In this document: in pieces, positions 36,369 through 45,014 of the stretch
Position numbering within the stretch: position 1 is the stretch's first letter
Layout of the letters: the number at the start of each line of letters is the position of its first letter
Assembly (NCBI RefSeq): GCF_036227325.1
Contig: NZ_CP109467.1
Location: 1,860,001-1,924,000, forward strand
From: Streptomyces sp. NBC_01465
GTDB taxonomy: Bacteria > Actinomycetota > Actinomycetes > Streptomycetales > Streptomycetaceae
Direction of reading: 5' to 3'
DNA length: 64,000 nucleotides
Translations under genes and position numbers: made by a program
Notes under the pieces: model-generated
What the model was told of the DNA's origin: nothing
Seen by the model: the letters and a program-made list of their open reading frames with translations, nothing else
Database searches by the model: none

Positions 36369-37394
36369 TCAGATCCGGACGCCGAACTCGAAGGTCATGT
36401 TGCCGATCGACTCGTAGCGCACGTACGCACCGGGCTTCGGAGCGTGCAGCACCTGGCCGTTGCCGGCGTAGAGGCCCACGTGGTGGAAGTCGCCGTAGAA
36501 GATGACCAGGTCGCCCGGCTTCAGTGCGCTCTGCGAGTAGATGCGGGTGCCGGCGTTGGCCTGCGACTGCGAGGTGCGCGGTATCGTCGCGCCGGCCTGC
36601 GCGTACGCCCAGGAGGTCAGCCCGGAGCAGTCGAAGGAGCTGGGGCCGGTCGCGCCGTAGACGTACGGCTTGCCTATCTTCGTCTGGGCCGCGGAGAGGG
36701 CGGCGCCGCCGAGCTGGGAGGCCGGGACCTCGTTGCCGAGGTCGGCACGGGAGCTGGCGCGGCTGGCGCGGGCGTCCGCGGCGGCGAGCGACTGACGCTC
36801 GGCTGCCGTCAGGGAGTTGAGCAGCTTCTGCGCGTCGGCGAGCTTGCTCTGGACTTCTTTCTTCTTCTCACCGAGCTGCTTGCGCGTGTCGGCGAGGTCC
36901 CCCAGCTTGTCCTGCGCCTCCTGGCGCTGCTGCGCCAGCGAACGCTGCTGGGACTGGAACGTCTTGAGCGCCTCGGTCTGCTGAGTGCTCAGCTGATCCA
37001 TCGAGGACGCCTTGTCCAGGAAGTTCGTCGGGTCCGAGGAGAGGAACAGCTGCACGGACTCGTCGATGCCGCCGGAGCGGTACTGGGCGCTGGCGAGCGC
37101 ACCGAGCTGGTCGCGCTGCTTGTTGAGCGCCGCCTGGCCACGCGCGACGTTGTCCTGGAGGTCGTCGACCTGCTTCTTGAGCTTGTTCTGCTGCTCCTTG
37201 GCCCCGTCGTACTTCTCGGTGGCCTGCTCCGCCTCTTCGTAGAGCTTGTCGACCTTCGCCTTGACCTCGCTCTTGGTCGGCTTCGGGTCGGCGTGAGCCG
37301 CCTGGGAGGTCAGGGCCACGGCAGCGGCGGCAGTCGCGGTGAGCACGGTCACGCGGGTGCGGCTCGCAGGCTTGGGTCGACGGTGGGACGCCAC
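36369..37394 (-). CDS. Secreted NlpC/P60 peptidoglycan endopeptidase (copy 2)
   Basis: This 341-residue paralogue of the neighbouring copy has the same plan: signal peptide ending near AAHA, coiled coil (about 42-205) very rich in Gln, Lys and Asp, and NlpC/P60 domain. The catalytic Cys256 (SFDCSGLTSW), His305 (DFHHVGLYAG) and His317 (VLHAPKPG) are all present. Compared with copy 1 the coiled coil is more polar. The start is GTG (VASHRRPKPA) with GGAG nine bases upstream. I checked the 258-base leader for a c-di-AMP (ydaO) riboswitch, which precedes some related Streptomyces genes, and do not see its conserved blocks. Confidence 0.92.
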   Translation of the reverse strand: MASHRRPKPASRTRVTVLTATAAAAVALTSQAAHADPKPTKSEVKAKVDKLYEEAEQATEKYDGAKEQQNKLKKQVDDLQDNVARGQAALNKQRDQLGALASAQYRSGGIDESVQLFLSSDPTNFLDKASSMDQLSTQQTEALKTFQSQQRSLAQQRQEAQDKLGDLADTRKQLGEKKKEVQSKLADAQKLLNSLTAAERQSLAAADARASRASSRADLGNEVPASQLGGAALSAAQTKIGKPYVYGATGPSSFDCSGLTSWAYAQAGATIPRTSQSQANAGTRIYSQSALKPGDLVIFYGDFHHVGLYAGNGQVLHAPKPGAYVRYESIGNMTFEFGVRI

Positions 37395-37652
37395 GAAGGC
37401 GAGCTCCTTCTTCCTCAGCCGCCGAACAGCTCTGACTCGGCGGGACCTTCGCCGCCACTCGGGATGAGTGATCAACCGCGCAAAGGTACGAGGCCCGACA
37501 CTAGTGACCTTCCTGTGATCAGTTCAAATCCCGATCAGAAAAATCTCGGTCACCGAGCGCATTCTTTACCGACATCACACGCGCAGTAATGAGCACTTGA
37601 CCCTGTGCTTCAGTCGCCATGGATCGAATCCGGGCAATAGGCACAGGAGTTA

Positions 37653-39014
37653 CTAGACGCGCGAAAGCCGCTTCAGCAGCAAGGCGGACGCGACGGGCCT
37701 GGCACCGGACTTCGCCACTCCGTCCGCGACCTCGCGGTCGGTGGAGACGACCACCACGGGCCGCCCCGAGGGCTCCGCACGCACCAGCTGGCGGATCAAC
37801 TCGTCCGCCGTCACACCCGGCTTGGAGAACAGCACCCGCACGCCCCTCGGCGGCGCGAGCAGCACCGGCGCCGCCAGCTCGGCCCCGTCGAAGACACACG
37901 TCATCTCCGCGCCGGTCTGTGCCGCGAGCATCGAGAGACCGCCGAGGAGCCGCAGCCGCTGCTTCTCCAGCGGCAGTTGCGGATAGCCGGTCTTGGTGAC
38001 GTTGTAGCCGTCCACCACCAGATGCGCCTGCGGAAGCGCGAGCAGCTGGTCGAGCAGGGCCGGGTCCATGTCCGAGAGCGCCCTGGCCGCGATGTCCTTG
38101 GGTGACATGCGCCCCGGCTCCACCGCGTCCACGAGGTCGGCGGGCCGCTGGGCCGCGGGCGGCAGCGCCAGCTCGCGGCGCAGCCCCTGGGCCGCGTCCA
38201 GGACCGTGTCGAGCAGCAGCCGCAGCCGCATGTCCTCGACCGACCGGCCTTCCCGTACGGCACGACGGCCGGCCTCCGCCGCCGCCTCCGCCTCGCCGAG
38301 GCGCGCCTTCAGCCGCCGCGACTCGGCCTCCGCGGAGGCCACGTGAGCGGCCGCCTCGGCCTTGATGGCGTCGATGTCACCGTGTGTACGCCGCAGGGCC
38401 GCCTCGCCCCGCTTGATGTCGCTCTGCGCGCTGCGCAGTTTGCGCTGAAGCGATTCGGCTTCCTTACGGGCCGCGTCCAGCTCGCCGCGGAGCCGCTCGT
38501 TCTCGGCCCTGGTCTCCGCCCGGGCCCCGGCGAGCTCCTCGCGCAGCCGCTCCAGCTCGCGCCTGGCCTCCTCGTCGGCGCGCTCGGCGTCCGCGCGCTG
38601 GGCCTCCTCGCCGGCGGCGGCGACGAGCTTCACCCAGCCGACGGGGCGCAGGACATAGGCGGCCGCGGCGACGTCGACGGGATCGGCGGCAGCGGGCGGC
38701 GAGCCGGCCTCCAGGGCCCCGGCCAGCTCGGGCTGGGACTCCTTGAGCCGCTCGCCGATGCGCTGACGGAACAGCGGGTCGCTCTCCAGGGCGGCCGCCA
38801 TCGCGTTGCCCGCGAACTTGGCGCGTCTGGTGGGGGTGAAGCGGGCGTACTGGCGCAGCTGCGACGGGAGTTCGGCGACGGTCAGGCCGCCGAACGCGTC
38901 GGACACCAGGGCGACGACCCGCCGCCGTACTCCTTCGGGCAGCGGGCGGTCGAGCGCCTCGGCAACGCCGTCGGCCGCTCCGGCCGGATCAGCGCCGCTT
39001 GCTGGCTCCACCAT
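37653..39014 (-). CDS. NYN-domain (YacP-like) nuclease with coiled coil
   Basis: In this 453-residue protein the last 125 residues form a YacP-type NYN domain (PIN-like RNase fold): QAHLVVDGYNVTKTGYP with the first metal Asp, TCVFDGAEL, RVLFSKPGVTADE and VVVVSTDREVADG. The first third (about 20-135) is helical and carries KFAGNAMAAALESDPLFRQR. Residues about 138-260 are a long coiled coil (EEARRELERLREELAGARA and onward). The combination suggests an RNA-processing enzyme held in an assembly by its coiled coil. Rv2179c in the syntenic mycobacterial region is an unrelated RNase, so function is not transferred. It lies 34 bases after the small zinc-ribbon gene, probably in one operon. Confidence 0.9.
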   Translation of the reverse strand: MVEPASGADPAGAADGVAEALDRPLPEGVRRRVVALVSDAFGGLTVAELPSQLRQYARFTPTRRAKFAGNAMAAALESDPLFRQRIGERLKESQPELAGALEAGSPPAAADPVDVAAAAYVLRPVGWVKLVAAAGEEAQRADAERADEEARRELERLREELAGARAETRAENERLRGELDAARKEAESLQRKLRSAQSDIKRGEAALRRTHGDIDAIKAEAAAHVASAEAESRRLKARLGEAEAAAEAGRRAVREGRSVEDMRLRLLLDTVLDAAQGLRRELALPPAAQRPADLVDAVEPGRMSPKDIAARALSDMDPALLDQLLALPQAHLVVDGYNVTKTGYPQLPLEKQRLRLLGGLSMLAAQTGAEMTCVFDGAELAAPVLLAPPRGVRVLFSKPGVTADELIRQLVRAEPSGRPVVVVSTDREVADGVAKSGARPVASALLLKRLSRV

Positions 39015-39048
39015 CCGTCACCCCAACTGTTCTCTGCCCCGCACTCCC

Positions 39049-39291
39049 TCAGGAGGCGGCGTCCGGCCTGTCCACGAGTTCGATCTGATCCACCGCGTTG
39101 CACCAGCGGCAGCGCACCGACTCGATGGTCTCACTGACCACCTCGCGTTCCTCGACCTTCGCCTCTCCGGCCAGGTCGAGATGGAGATACTCGACGACCT
39201 TGGACGAGCGGGTCACGTCGAACCGGGTCAGGTTGCCGCACAGCGTGCAGCGCCAGCGGGTCGTGTCAGTCGGCTGGGGAACCGTCGTCAT
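39049..39291 (-). CDS. Small zinc-ribbon protein
   Basis: This is an 80-residue protein with two CxxC knuckles: Cys15/Cys18 (CTLCGN) and Cys61/Cys64 (CRWCNA). Between them is a beta-rich stretch (TRFDVTRSSKVVEYLHLDLA). This is the pattern of a single zinc ribbon, as used for RNA, DNA or protein contacts. I chose the ATG at 39291 (MTTVPQPTDT). It is encoded just upstream of the NYN-domain gene on the same strand, so it may act with that putative RNase (inference from position). It diverges from the rhomboid gene. Confidence 0.85.
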   Translation of the reverse strand: MTTVPQPTDTTRWRCTLCGNLTRFDVTRSSKVVEYLHLDLAGEAKVEEREVVSETIESVRCRWCNAVDQIELVDRPDAAS

Positions 39292-39419
39292 GCGTGCCGT
39301 CCTCTTGTCCATCGCCGTGTACTGCCCGTAACCCTACGGCCTCTCGCATACCCCTTGCGGAGCCAGTCGACCATGTGAGATCCGGCGAGGCGGTCTGTAC
39401 CGTTTGGTCCAATTACGTC

Positions 39420-40172
39420 ATGCTCGCGCTTGTGATCAAGAGGGATGCGGTCAAGAAGCGCACGGCCGGATGGCGCAGCACGGTCCGGGGACCCGTGGTC
39501 ACCTACGCCGTGATCGGCCTCTGCTGCCTGGTCTTCCTCCTCAGCCCCGTCTCGGGCTTCAATCCCGTCTACGGCACCGGCGACACCCTCCTCGCCGCCC
39601 AGAGCGCCTACTTCGCCCGCTGGGGCGTGGTTCCCGACGAGCTGACCACCGCGACGGGGCACGCGCTGATCACCCCGCTCACCGCGCTCTTCGTCCATGC
39701 CAACTGGCTGCACCTGCTCGGCAACATGCTCTTCCTGTACGTCTTCGGCGCGATGACCGAGGAGCGGATGGGCCGGGTCCACTTCGCCGTCTTCTATCTC
39801 GTCGTCGGGTATCTCGCCCTGCTCGCGTACGCACTCGCGCACCCCACGTCGGACCAGCCCCTGGTGGGCGCCTCGGGTGCCATCTCCGGAGTGCTCGGCG
39901 CCTTCCTCTATCTCTTCCCCAAGGCCCGGGTCACCAGCATCTTCCCGTTCCTTCTCTTCCTGCCGCTGCGCTTCCCCGCCTGGATCGTGCTGATCTTCTG
40001 GTTCGTCCTGCAGTGGCTGGCGGCCAGGGGCGCGGGCACCGGCCCCGGCGTGGCCTATCTGGCGCACCTGGTGGGCTTCGCGACGGGCTTCGTCTACGCG
40101 GCGGCGTGCTATCGCCGTACGACTAGAGTGAAGGTCCCAGCGACGGCCACCGAGGGAGAAAGCAAGCCGTGA
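39420..40172 (+). CDS. Rhomboid-family intramembrane serine protease
   Basis: This 250-residue protein has six or seven membrane helices and the rhomboid active site: Ser152 in VGASGAISG and His216 in YLAHLVGFATG. The HLLGNM segment (98-103) supplies the oxyanion His and Asn. It should cleave transmembrane segments of partner proteins within the membrane; no target is indicated. No ribosome-binding site is visible before the ATG at 39420, so translation may be leaderless or start at GTG 39432. Its stop overlaps the start of the RAM-domain gene by four bases. Confidence 0.9.
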   Translation: MLALVIKRDAVKKRTAGWRSTVRGPVVTYAVIGLCCLVFLLSPVSGFNPVYGTGDTLLAAQSAYFARWGVVPDELTTATGHALITPLTALFVHANWLHLLGNMLFLYVFGAMTEERMGRVHFAVFYLVVGYLALLAYALAHPTSDQPLVGASGAISGVLGAFLYLFPKARVTSIFPFLLFLPLRFPAWIVLIFWFVLQWLAARGAGTGPGVAYLAHLVGFATGFVYAAACYRRTTRVKVPATATEGESKP

Positions 40173-40450
40173 TCACCGCGATCGTGCTCATCAAGACCAG
40201 CGTGGACCGGATCCCCGAGATCGCGGAATCGATCGCCGCGCTGGACAGCGTCAGTGAGGTCTACTCCGTCACCGGTACGTACGACCTGATCGCCCTGGTG
40301 CGGGTCGCCCGCCACGACGACCTGGCCGACATCATCCCGGGCTCCATCAGCAAGATCCCCGGCGTCGAGGCGACGGACACGCACGTCGCGTTCCGTACGT
40401 ACTCCCAGCACGACCTGGAAGCGGCCTTCGCGATCGGCCTGGACGCGTAA
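40169..40450 (+). CDS. Stand-alone Lrp/AsnC ligand-binding (RAM) domain protein
   Basis: This 93-residue protein is just the RAM (ACT-like) effector domain of Lrp/AsnC regulators, with no HTH. The sequence runs ITAIVLIKTSVDRIPEIAES, then DSVSEVYSVTGTYDLIALVR, and a later DDLADIIPGSISKIPGVEAT. The TGTYDLI segment is the usual effector and dimer interface. Stand-alone RAM proteins bind small molecules or modulate full-length Lrp proteins; which applies is unknown. The GTG start overlaps the rhomboid stop. It is followed by a strong bidirectional terminator. Confidence 0.9.
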   Translation: MITAIVLIKTSVDRIPEIAESIAALDSVSEVYSVTGTYDLIALVRVARHDDLADIIPGSISKIPGVEATDTHVAFRTYSQHDLEAAFAIGLDA

Positions 40451-40462
40451 CCCGTCTTGCGC

Positions 40463-40499
40463 ACGAGGGCCCCGGCAGCGCTGCTGCCGGGGCCCTCGT
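40463..40499. terminator. Bidirectional terminator after the RAM-domain gene
   Basis: ACGAGGGCCCCGGCAGC (40463-40479) and its exact complement (40483-40499) form a 17-bp stem with a three-base centre. It lies between the stop of the RAM gene (40450) and that of the convergent aminotransferase gene (40509). Confidence 0.85.
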
Positions 40500-40508
40500 C
40501 ATGTCGGA

Positions 40509-41870
40509 TCACACCGCGGGGACACAACGCCCGTCCTCGGTACGGTAGTTCCAGCGCGCGCCGTCGCGCACCAGCTCCTTGACCGCGCGCACGAAGCGCT
40601 CCACGTGCTCGTCGGGGGTGCCCGCGCCGAAGCTCACCCGGATCGCGTTGAGCGAGCGCTCGCCCGGCTCGGCCTCGGGGGCTCCGCACTCGCCCGGGTC
40701 CTGCGGGTCGCTGCCGAGGAGGGTGCGGACCAGCGGGTGGGCGCAGAAGAGACCGTCGCGCACCCCGATGCCGTACTCGGCGGAGAGGGCCGCGGCGAAG
40801 TGCGAGCTGTTCCAGCCCTCGACCACGAAGGAGATGACGCCGACCCGCGGGGCGTCGTCGCCGAAGAGCGAGAGCACCTTGACCTCGTCGACCTCGGCCA
40901 GGCCCGCGCGGACCTGCGCGACCAGCGACTGCTCGTGCTCGACGAGCGAGTCGAAGCCGGCCTCGGTGAGCGCCTTGCAGGCGGAGGCGATCGAGTACAC
41001 CCCGATGACGTTCGGCGAACCGGCCTCGTGGCGGGCGGCCGTGGTGTGCCACTCGACGTCCACACCGCCGTCGGTGCGCCGGGCGACCTTGCGGGATGCG
41101 CCACCGCCGGCGAGGTACGGCTCGGCCTCGGTCAGCCAGTCGGAGCGTCCCGCGAGCACACCCGAGCCGAAGGGCGCGTACAGCTTGTGACCGGAGAAGG
41201 CGACCCAGTCGACGTCCAACTCCGCGATGTCCACGGGGTGATGGGGCGCGAGCTGCGCCGCGTCGAGCACGATCCGCGCACCGTGGGCGTGGGCGGCGGC
41301 CGCCAGCTCCTTGACGGGCCACAGCTCACCGGTGACGTTCGAAGCGCCCGTGACGCAGACCAGCGCAGGCCCGTACGGGTCGCGGTCGGCCAGCGCGCGC
41401 TCCAGCGTCTCGACGGCCTGCTGCGGGGTGCGGGGCGCGTTGAGGTAGGTCACCTTGGCGTCGCGCCAGGGCAGCAGCGAAGCGTGGTGCTCGGTCTCGA
41501 AGACGAAGACCTGGCAGTCGGCGGGGAGGACCGCTGCGAGGAGGTTCAGCGAGTCGGTGGTGGAGCGGGTGAAGACGACCTGGTCGCCCTCGCGGCAGCC
41601 GAGGAACTCCGCGACGGTGGCGCGGCTGTTCTCGAAGAGGTCGGTGGAGAGCTGCGAGAGGTACCCGGCGCCGCGGTGCACGCTGCCGTAGTACGGGGCG
41701 TACGCCGCCACGTCGTCCCAGACCCGCTGCAGCGCCGGGGCGCTCGCCGCGTAGTCGAGAGCCGCGTAGGTGACTTCTCCGCCGGTGACGAGCGGCACCA
41801 GAACATCCCGCCCAAGTACGGGCAGAGGGGTACAAACCGAAGAATCGACGACAGCACTGGAGACAGACAT
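40509..41870 (-). CDS. Class V aminotransferase (cysteine-desulfurase-like PLP enzyme)
   Basis: This 453-residue PLP enzyme of aminotransferase class V has the internal aldimine Lys229 in FSGHKLYAPFG, the ring-stacking His in ETEHHASLLPW and Asp203 in VLDAAQLAPH. The N-terminal half has YYGSVHRGAGYLSQLS and FTRSTTDSLNLLA. A flexible region near residue 370 contains FCAHPLVRTLLG and then GECGAPEAEPGE, but I do not see the clear S-S-G-S-A-C loop that carries the nucleophilic Cys of IscS or SufS, so desulfurase activity is uncertain. A SAM-IV riboswitch precedes the gene, which ties it to methionine or SAM metabolism. A 100-base stretch separates riboswitch and ATG. Confidence 0.9.
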   Translation of the reverse strand: MSVSSAVVDSSVCTPLPVLGRDVLVPLVTGGEVTYAALDYAASAPALQRVWDDVAAYAPYYGSVHRGAGYLSQLSTDLFENSRATVAEFLGCREGDQVVFTRSTTDSLNLLAAVLPADCQVFVFETEHHASLLPWRDAKVTYLNAPRTPQQAVETLERALADRDPYGPALVCVTGASNVTGELWPVKELAAAAHAHGARIVLDAAQLAPHHPVDIAELDVDWVAFSGHKLYAPFGSGVLAGRSDWLTEAEPYLAGGGASRKVARRTDGGVDVEWHTTAARHEAGSPNVIGVYSIASACKALTEAGFDSLVEHEQSLVAQVRAGLAEVDEVKVLSLFGDDAPRVGVISFVVEGWNSSHFAAALSAEYGIGVRDGLFCAHPLVRTLLGSDPQDPGECGAPEAEPGERSLNAIRVSFGAGTPDEHVERFVRAVKELVRDGARWNYRTEDGRCVPAV

Positions 41871-41967
41871 GACGAACTCCCGGGAAAGGCAGGCGAAACC
41901 GAGCGAAAAAGGGTGTGCGGGAAGAGGGGCTACTGCCCTATCGCATTCGCTGAACCACGGAAGAAAC

Positions 41968-41996
41968 TCCCTCGAAAACCAGGACCCCTGGTGAGG
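41968..41996 (-). promoter_or_regulatory. Hairpin downstream of the SAM-IV aptamer
   Basis: On the minus strand CCCTCACCAGG, a GGT loop, then CCTGGTTTTCGAGGG can form a nested stem: ACCAGG/CCTGGT inside CCCTC/GAGGG. A short T-run follows the inner stem. It lies directly after the aptamer and could be part of its expression platform or pseudoknot. Confidence 0.45.
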
Positions 41997-41999
41997 GAT

Positions 42000-42116
42000 C
42001 CGCGCTTGCCGCAGACGTTGTTGTCTGCGGCCCGGTCTTCACTCAGGGCACCCCGCCACGGAAGGAGGGTTGCCGGACAGCGGGCTGAGGCCGAAATCGC
42101 TGTCACTCATGACCTG
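42000..42116 (-). promoter_or_regulatory. SAM-IV riboswitch
   Basis: Read on the minus strand, the conserved SAM-IV blocks are present in order: GGTCATGAGTGACAGCG (from 42114), GCTGTCCGGCAACCCTCC, a GTGGCGGGGTGCC segment, and GTGAAGACC closing P1 near 42034. A hairpin GCCGCAGAC/GTCTGCGGC (42008-42031) follows. SAM-IV is an S-adenosylmethionine aptamer largely confined to Actinobacteria. It lies in the 329-base gap before the class V aminotransferase gene. Binding of SAM would be expected to reduce expression. Confidence 0.85.
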
Positions 42117-42150
42117 CCGAGAATCTTGCCACAAGCCGGGATGCACGCAA

Positions 42151-42177
42151 GGCGCAGTCCGTCATCTGGACTGCGCC
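42151..42177 (-). terminator. Hairpin terminator of trpD
   Basis: GGCGCAGTCC (42151-42160) and its exact complement (42168-42177) form a 10-bp stem with a seven-base loop. It is 23 bases past the minus-strand trpD stop and separates trpD from the SAM-IV leader. Confidence 0.75.
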
Positions 42178-42199
42178 CTACGTCACATCACCCGCGTGT

Positions 42200-43264
42200 T
42201 TAGGCGTTGCTGGCGGCGATCCACCGCTCCAGCGCCTTGCGCGCCGACCCCGAGTCGATGGACTCCGCGGCCTTGGCGATCCCCGCCGCGATCTGCTCGT
42301 TCAGCGTCCCGCCCCCGGGCTCCAGTGCGACCAGCGCCGCCGCCGAGTTGAGCAGCACCGCATCCCGTACGGGACCCGTTTCGCCGTCGAAGAGCCGCCG
42401 GGCGACCTCCGCGTTGTACGAGGCGTCCGCGCCCCGCAGCGCCTCCACGGGCACCAGCTCGATGCCCACGTCGCGCGGGTCGAAGGACTCCTCACGGACC
42501 GATCCGTCCCGTACGACCCATACCGTGGACGTCGCGGTCGTCGTCAGCTCGTCCATGCCGTCGTCCCCGCGGAAGACCAGCGAGGAGTTGCCCCGCTCGG
42601 CCAGCACCCCGGCCACGATGGGCGCCATACGGGCATCGGCGACCCCCACGGCCTGGGAGCGCACCTGGGCCGGGTTGGTCAGCGGCCCCAGCAGATTGAA
42701 GGTGGTGCGGATCCCCAACTCCCGCCGGGCGCTGGCCACATGGCGCAGCGCCGGGTGGAACTTCACGGCGAAGCAGAAGGTGATCCCCGCCTCCTCCGCG
42801 ACCTCGACGACCCGCTTGGGCGTCAGCTGCAGATTGACGCCGAGCTTCTCCAGTACGTCCGAGGCGCCCGAGGCGCTCGATGCCGCCCGGTTGCCGTGCT
42901 TGACGACCTTCGCCCCGGTCCCGGCCACCACGACCGCCGACATGGTGGAGATGTTGACGGTCTTGAAGCCGTCGCCGCCGGTCCCCACGATGTCCACGCT
43001 GGGCCCGGAGACCTCGATGAGGTTGGCGTGCGCGTACATGGTCCGTACGAGACCGGTGATCTCCTCCACGGTCTCGCCCTTGGCCCGCAGCGCCACCGCG
43101 AATCCGGCGATCTGGGCGTCCGTCGCCTCGCCGCTCATGATGCGGTCCATGGCCCAGGCCGTCGCGTCCGCACTCTGGTCGGTGCCGTTCAGCAGTGCGT
43201 CGAGTACGCCCGGCCAGGAGTAGGCCGCCACGCTGTCGCCGCCAACCGGTGTCCAGACGTTCAT
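42200..43264 (-). CDS. trpD: Anthranilate phosphoribosyltransferase
   Basis: TrpD attaches phosphoribosyl pyrophosphate to anthranilate in the second dedicated step of tryptophan synthesis. The 354-residue protein has the PRPP-binding [32 protein letters not shown], the anthranilate-binding region [12 protein letters not shown] and [11 protein letters not shown]. The ATG reads [11 protein letters not shown]. It stands alone here, 24 kb from the fused trpEG and bounded by terminators on both sides, so no trp operon is present. The same trpD-respiratory gene adjacency occurs in mycobacteria (Rv2192c next to ctaE). Confidence 0.95.
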   Translation of the reverse strand: MNVWTPVGGDSVAAYSWPGVLDALLNGTDQSADATAWAMDRIMSGEATDAQIAGFAVALRAKGETVEEITGLVRTMYAHANLIEVSGPSVDIVGTGGDGFKTVNISTMSAVVVAGTGAKVVKHGNRAASSASGASDVLEKLGVNLQLTPKRVVEVAEEAGITFCFAVKFHPALRHVASARRELGIRTTFNLLGPLTNPAQVRSQAVGVADARMAPIVAGVLAERGNSSLVFRGDDGMDELTTTATSTVWVVRDGSVREESFDPRDVGIELVPVEALRGADASYNAEVARRLFDGETGPVRDAVLLNSAAALVALEPGGGTLNEQIAAGIAKAAESIDSGSARKALERWIAASNA

Positions 43265-43331
43265 GGTCCGCTCCTGGGTCCACAGCCGAATAGGGATACG
43301 ACTACCTTATCCAGCCCCCGGGGACAGCGAA

Positions 43332-43360
43332 GAGCCCCGTCCATCGGATGGACGGGGCTC
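43332..43360 (-). terminator. Terminator of the ctaE-qcrCAB operon
   Basis: GAGCCCCGTCCATC (43332-43345) and its complement (43347-43360) form a stem of up to 14 bp, realistically with a five-base loop. It begins 29 bases after the minus-strand qcrB stop. Confidence 0.8.
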
Positions 43361-43388
43361 CTGCTGTGGCGACCTTCAGGTCAGGGGA

Positions 43389-45014
43389 TCAGTGGTGGCC
43401 GTGGCCGCTGGTGATCTCCTCGTACTCCTGCACGGTGGGCTTCTCGATCTGGCTCTCGCCGCCGTAGTAGCCCTTGCTCAGCTTGGCCTTGAGCTTCTGC
43501 AGACGCGACACCTTGCGCGCGACACCGTTCTCGTCGACCGCAGGGCCGATCTCGAGCGGCTTGTACTGCTCGTGCGCGGTGAGCGTGTGCAGCTGCGCCG
43601 GCTTGAGCGGCTCGTGGATCTCCACGAACTCACCGTGCGGCAGGCGCTTGATGACACCGGACTCGCGTCCGTGCAGCACCTTCTCGCGGTCACGGCGCTG
43701 GAGACCGAGGCACCAGCGCTTGGTGAAGATGAACGCGAGGACCGGTCCGACGAACATGAAGATCCGGACGAACCAGGTGATCGAGTTGATCGACAGGTGG
43801 AAGTGCGTCGCCCAGAGGTCGTTGCCGCCACCGACGAGCAGGATCAGATAGAGCGTGATCCAGGCGACACCGAAGGCGGTACGCGTAGGAACGTTGCGCG
43901 GGCGGTCCAGGATGTGGTGCTCGCGCTTGTCGCCGGTGACCCAGGACTCGAGGAACGGGTAGACCGCGATCGCGACCAGGACCAGCGGGAAGATCACGAT
44001 CGGGATGAACACACCCAGCACGAGGGTGTGGCCCCAGGCGTTGATCTCCCAGCCCGGCATGATGCGGACCAGTCCTTCGGAGAAGCCCATGTACCAGTCC
44101 GGCTGGGCGCCCGTGGACACCTGGTCGGGTCGGTAGGGGCCCATCGCCCAGATCGGGTTGATCGAGGCGACCGCCGCGATGACCGCGATGACACCGAAGA
44201 CCAGGAAGAAGAAGCCTCCGGCCTTGGCCATGTAGACCGGCAGCAGCGGCATGCCGACGACGTTCTTGTTCGTACGGCCGGGGCCCGCGAACTGCGTGTG
44301 CTTGTGGTAGAAGACCAGGATCAGGTGCGCCACCAGCAGGCCGAGCATGATGCCCGGCAGCAGCAGTACGTGGACCGAGTAGAACCGGGCGACGAAGTCA
44401 CCGCCGGGGAACTCCCCGCCGTACAGGAACATCGCCAGGTACGAACCGACCACCGGGATCGAGAGCAGCACGCCCTCCATGAACCGGACACCCGTACCGG
44501 ACAGCAGGTCGTCCGGGAGGGAGTAGCCGGTGAACCCGGTGAACATGCCGAGCATGAACAGCAGGAAGCCGAACAGCCAGTTGACCTCGCGCGGCTTGCG
44601 GAAGGCGCCCGTGAAGAAGACGCGCATCATGTGCACGAGCATGCCGGCCAGGAAGATCAGCGCGGCCCAGTGGTGGATCTGCCGGATGAGCAGACCGCCG
44701 CGGACCTCGAAGCTGATGTTCATGGTCGAGGCGAAGGCCTCGGACATGCGCACACCCTGGAGCGGCTGGTACGGGCCGTGGTACACGACCTCGTTCATGC
44801 TCGGGTGGAAGAACAGCGTCAGGTACACACCCGTGAGGATGATGATGATGAAGCTGTAGAGGCAGATCTCACCGAGCATGAAGGACCAGTGGTCCGGGAA
44901 GATCTTGCGCATGTTGGACTTGGCCAGGCCGTAGATGCCGAGGCGTCCGTCAGCCCAGTCTGCGACCCGCTCACCGGCGGGCGCTTTGCGCTGTGTATCC
45001 GTCACGGTGCTCAT
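43389..45014 (-). CDS. qcrB: Cytochrome bc1 complex cytochrome b subunit
   Basis: QcrB is the quinol-oxidising cytochrome b of the actinobacterial bcc complex. The 541-residue protein has about eight to nine membrane helices and the two haem His pairs. Recognisable are QIHHWAALIFL, RVFFTGAFRKPREVNW, the PDWYMGFSEG quinol-site region (PEWY in most species), and a long C-terminal cytosolic tail typical of Actinobacteria. The ATG at 45014 has GGGAG upstream and overlaps the qcrA stop by four bases. With qcrA, qcrC and ctaE it forms an operon, and the complex associates with the aa3 oxidase. Confidence 0.96.
   Translation of the reverse strand: MSTVTDTQRKAPAGERVADWADGRLGIYGLAKSNMRKIFPDHWSFMLGEICLYSFIIIILTGVYLTLFFHPSMNEVVYHGPYQPLQGVRMSEAFASTMNISFEVRGGLLIRQIHHWAALIFLAGMLVHMMRVFFTGAFRKPREVNWLFGFLLFMLGMFTGFTGYSLPDDLLSGTGVRFMEGVLLSIPVVGSYLAMFLYGGEFPGGDFVARFYSVHVLLLPGIMLGLLVAHLILVFYHKHTQFAGPGRTNKNVVGMPLLPVYMAKAGGFFFLVFGVIAVIAAVASINPIWAMGPYRPDQVSTGAQPDWYMGFSEGLVRIMPGWEINAWGHTLVLGVFIPIVIFPLVLVAIAVYPFLESWVTGDKREHHILDRPRNVPTRTAFGVAWITLYLILLVGGGNDLWATHFHLSINSITWFVRIFMFVGPVLAFIFTKRWCLGLQRRDREKVLHGRESGVIKRLPHGEFVEIHEPLKPAQLHTLTAHEQYKPLEIGPAVDENGVARKVSRLQKLKAKLSKGYYGGESQIEKPTVQEYEEITSGHGHH

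Noticed and set aside
36129..37652. c-di-AMP (ydaO) riboswitch before the NlpC/P60 genes
   Set aside because: Such leaders precede related Streptomyces wall hydrolases, so I looked at both upstream regions, but the conserved blocks are not there.
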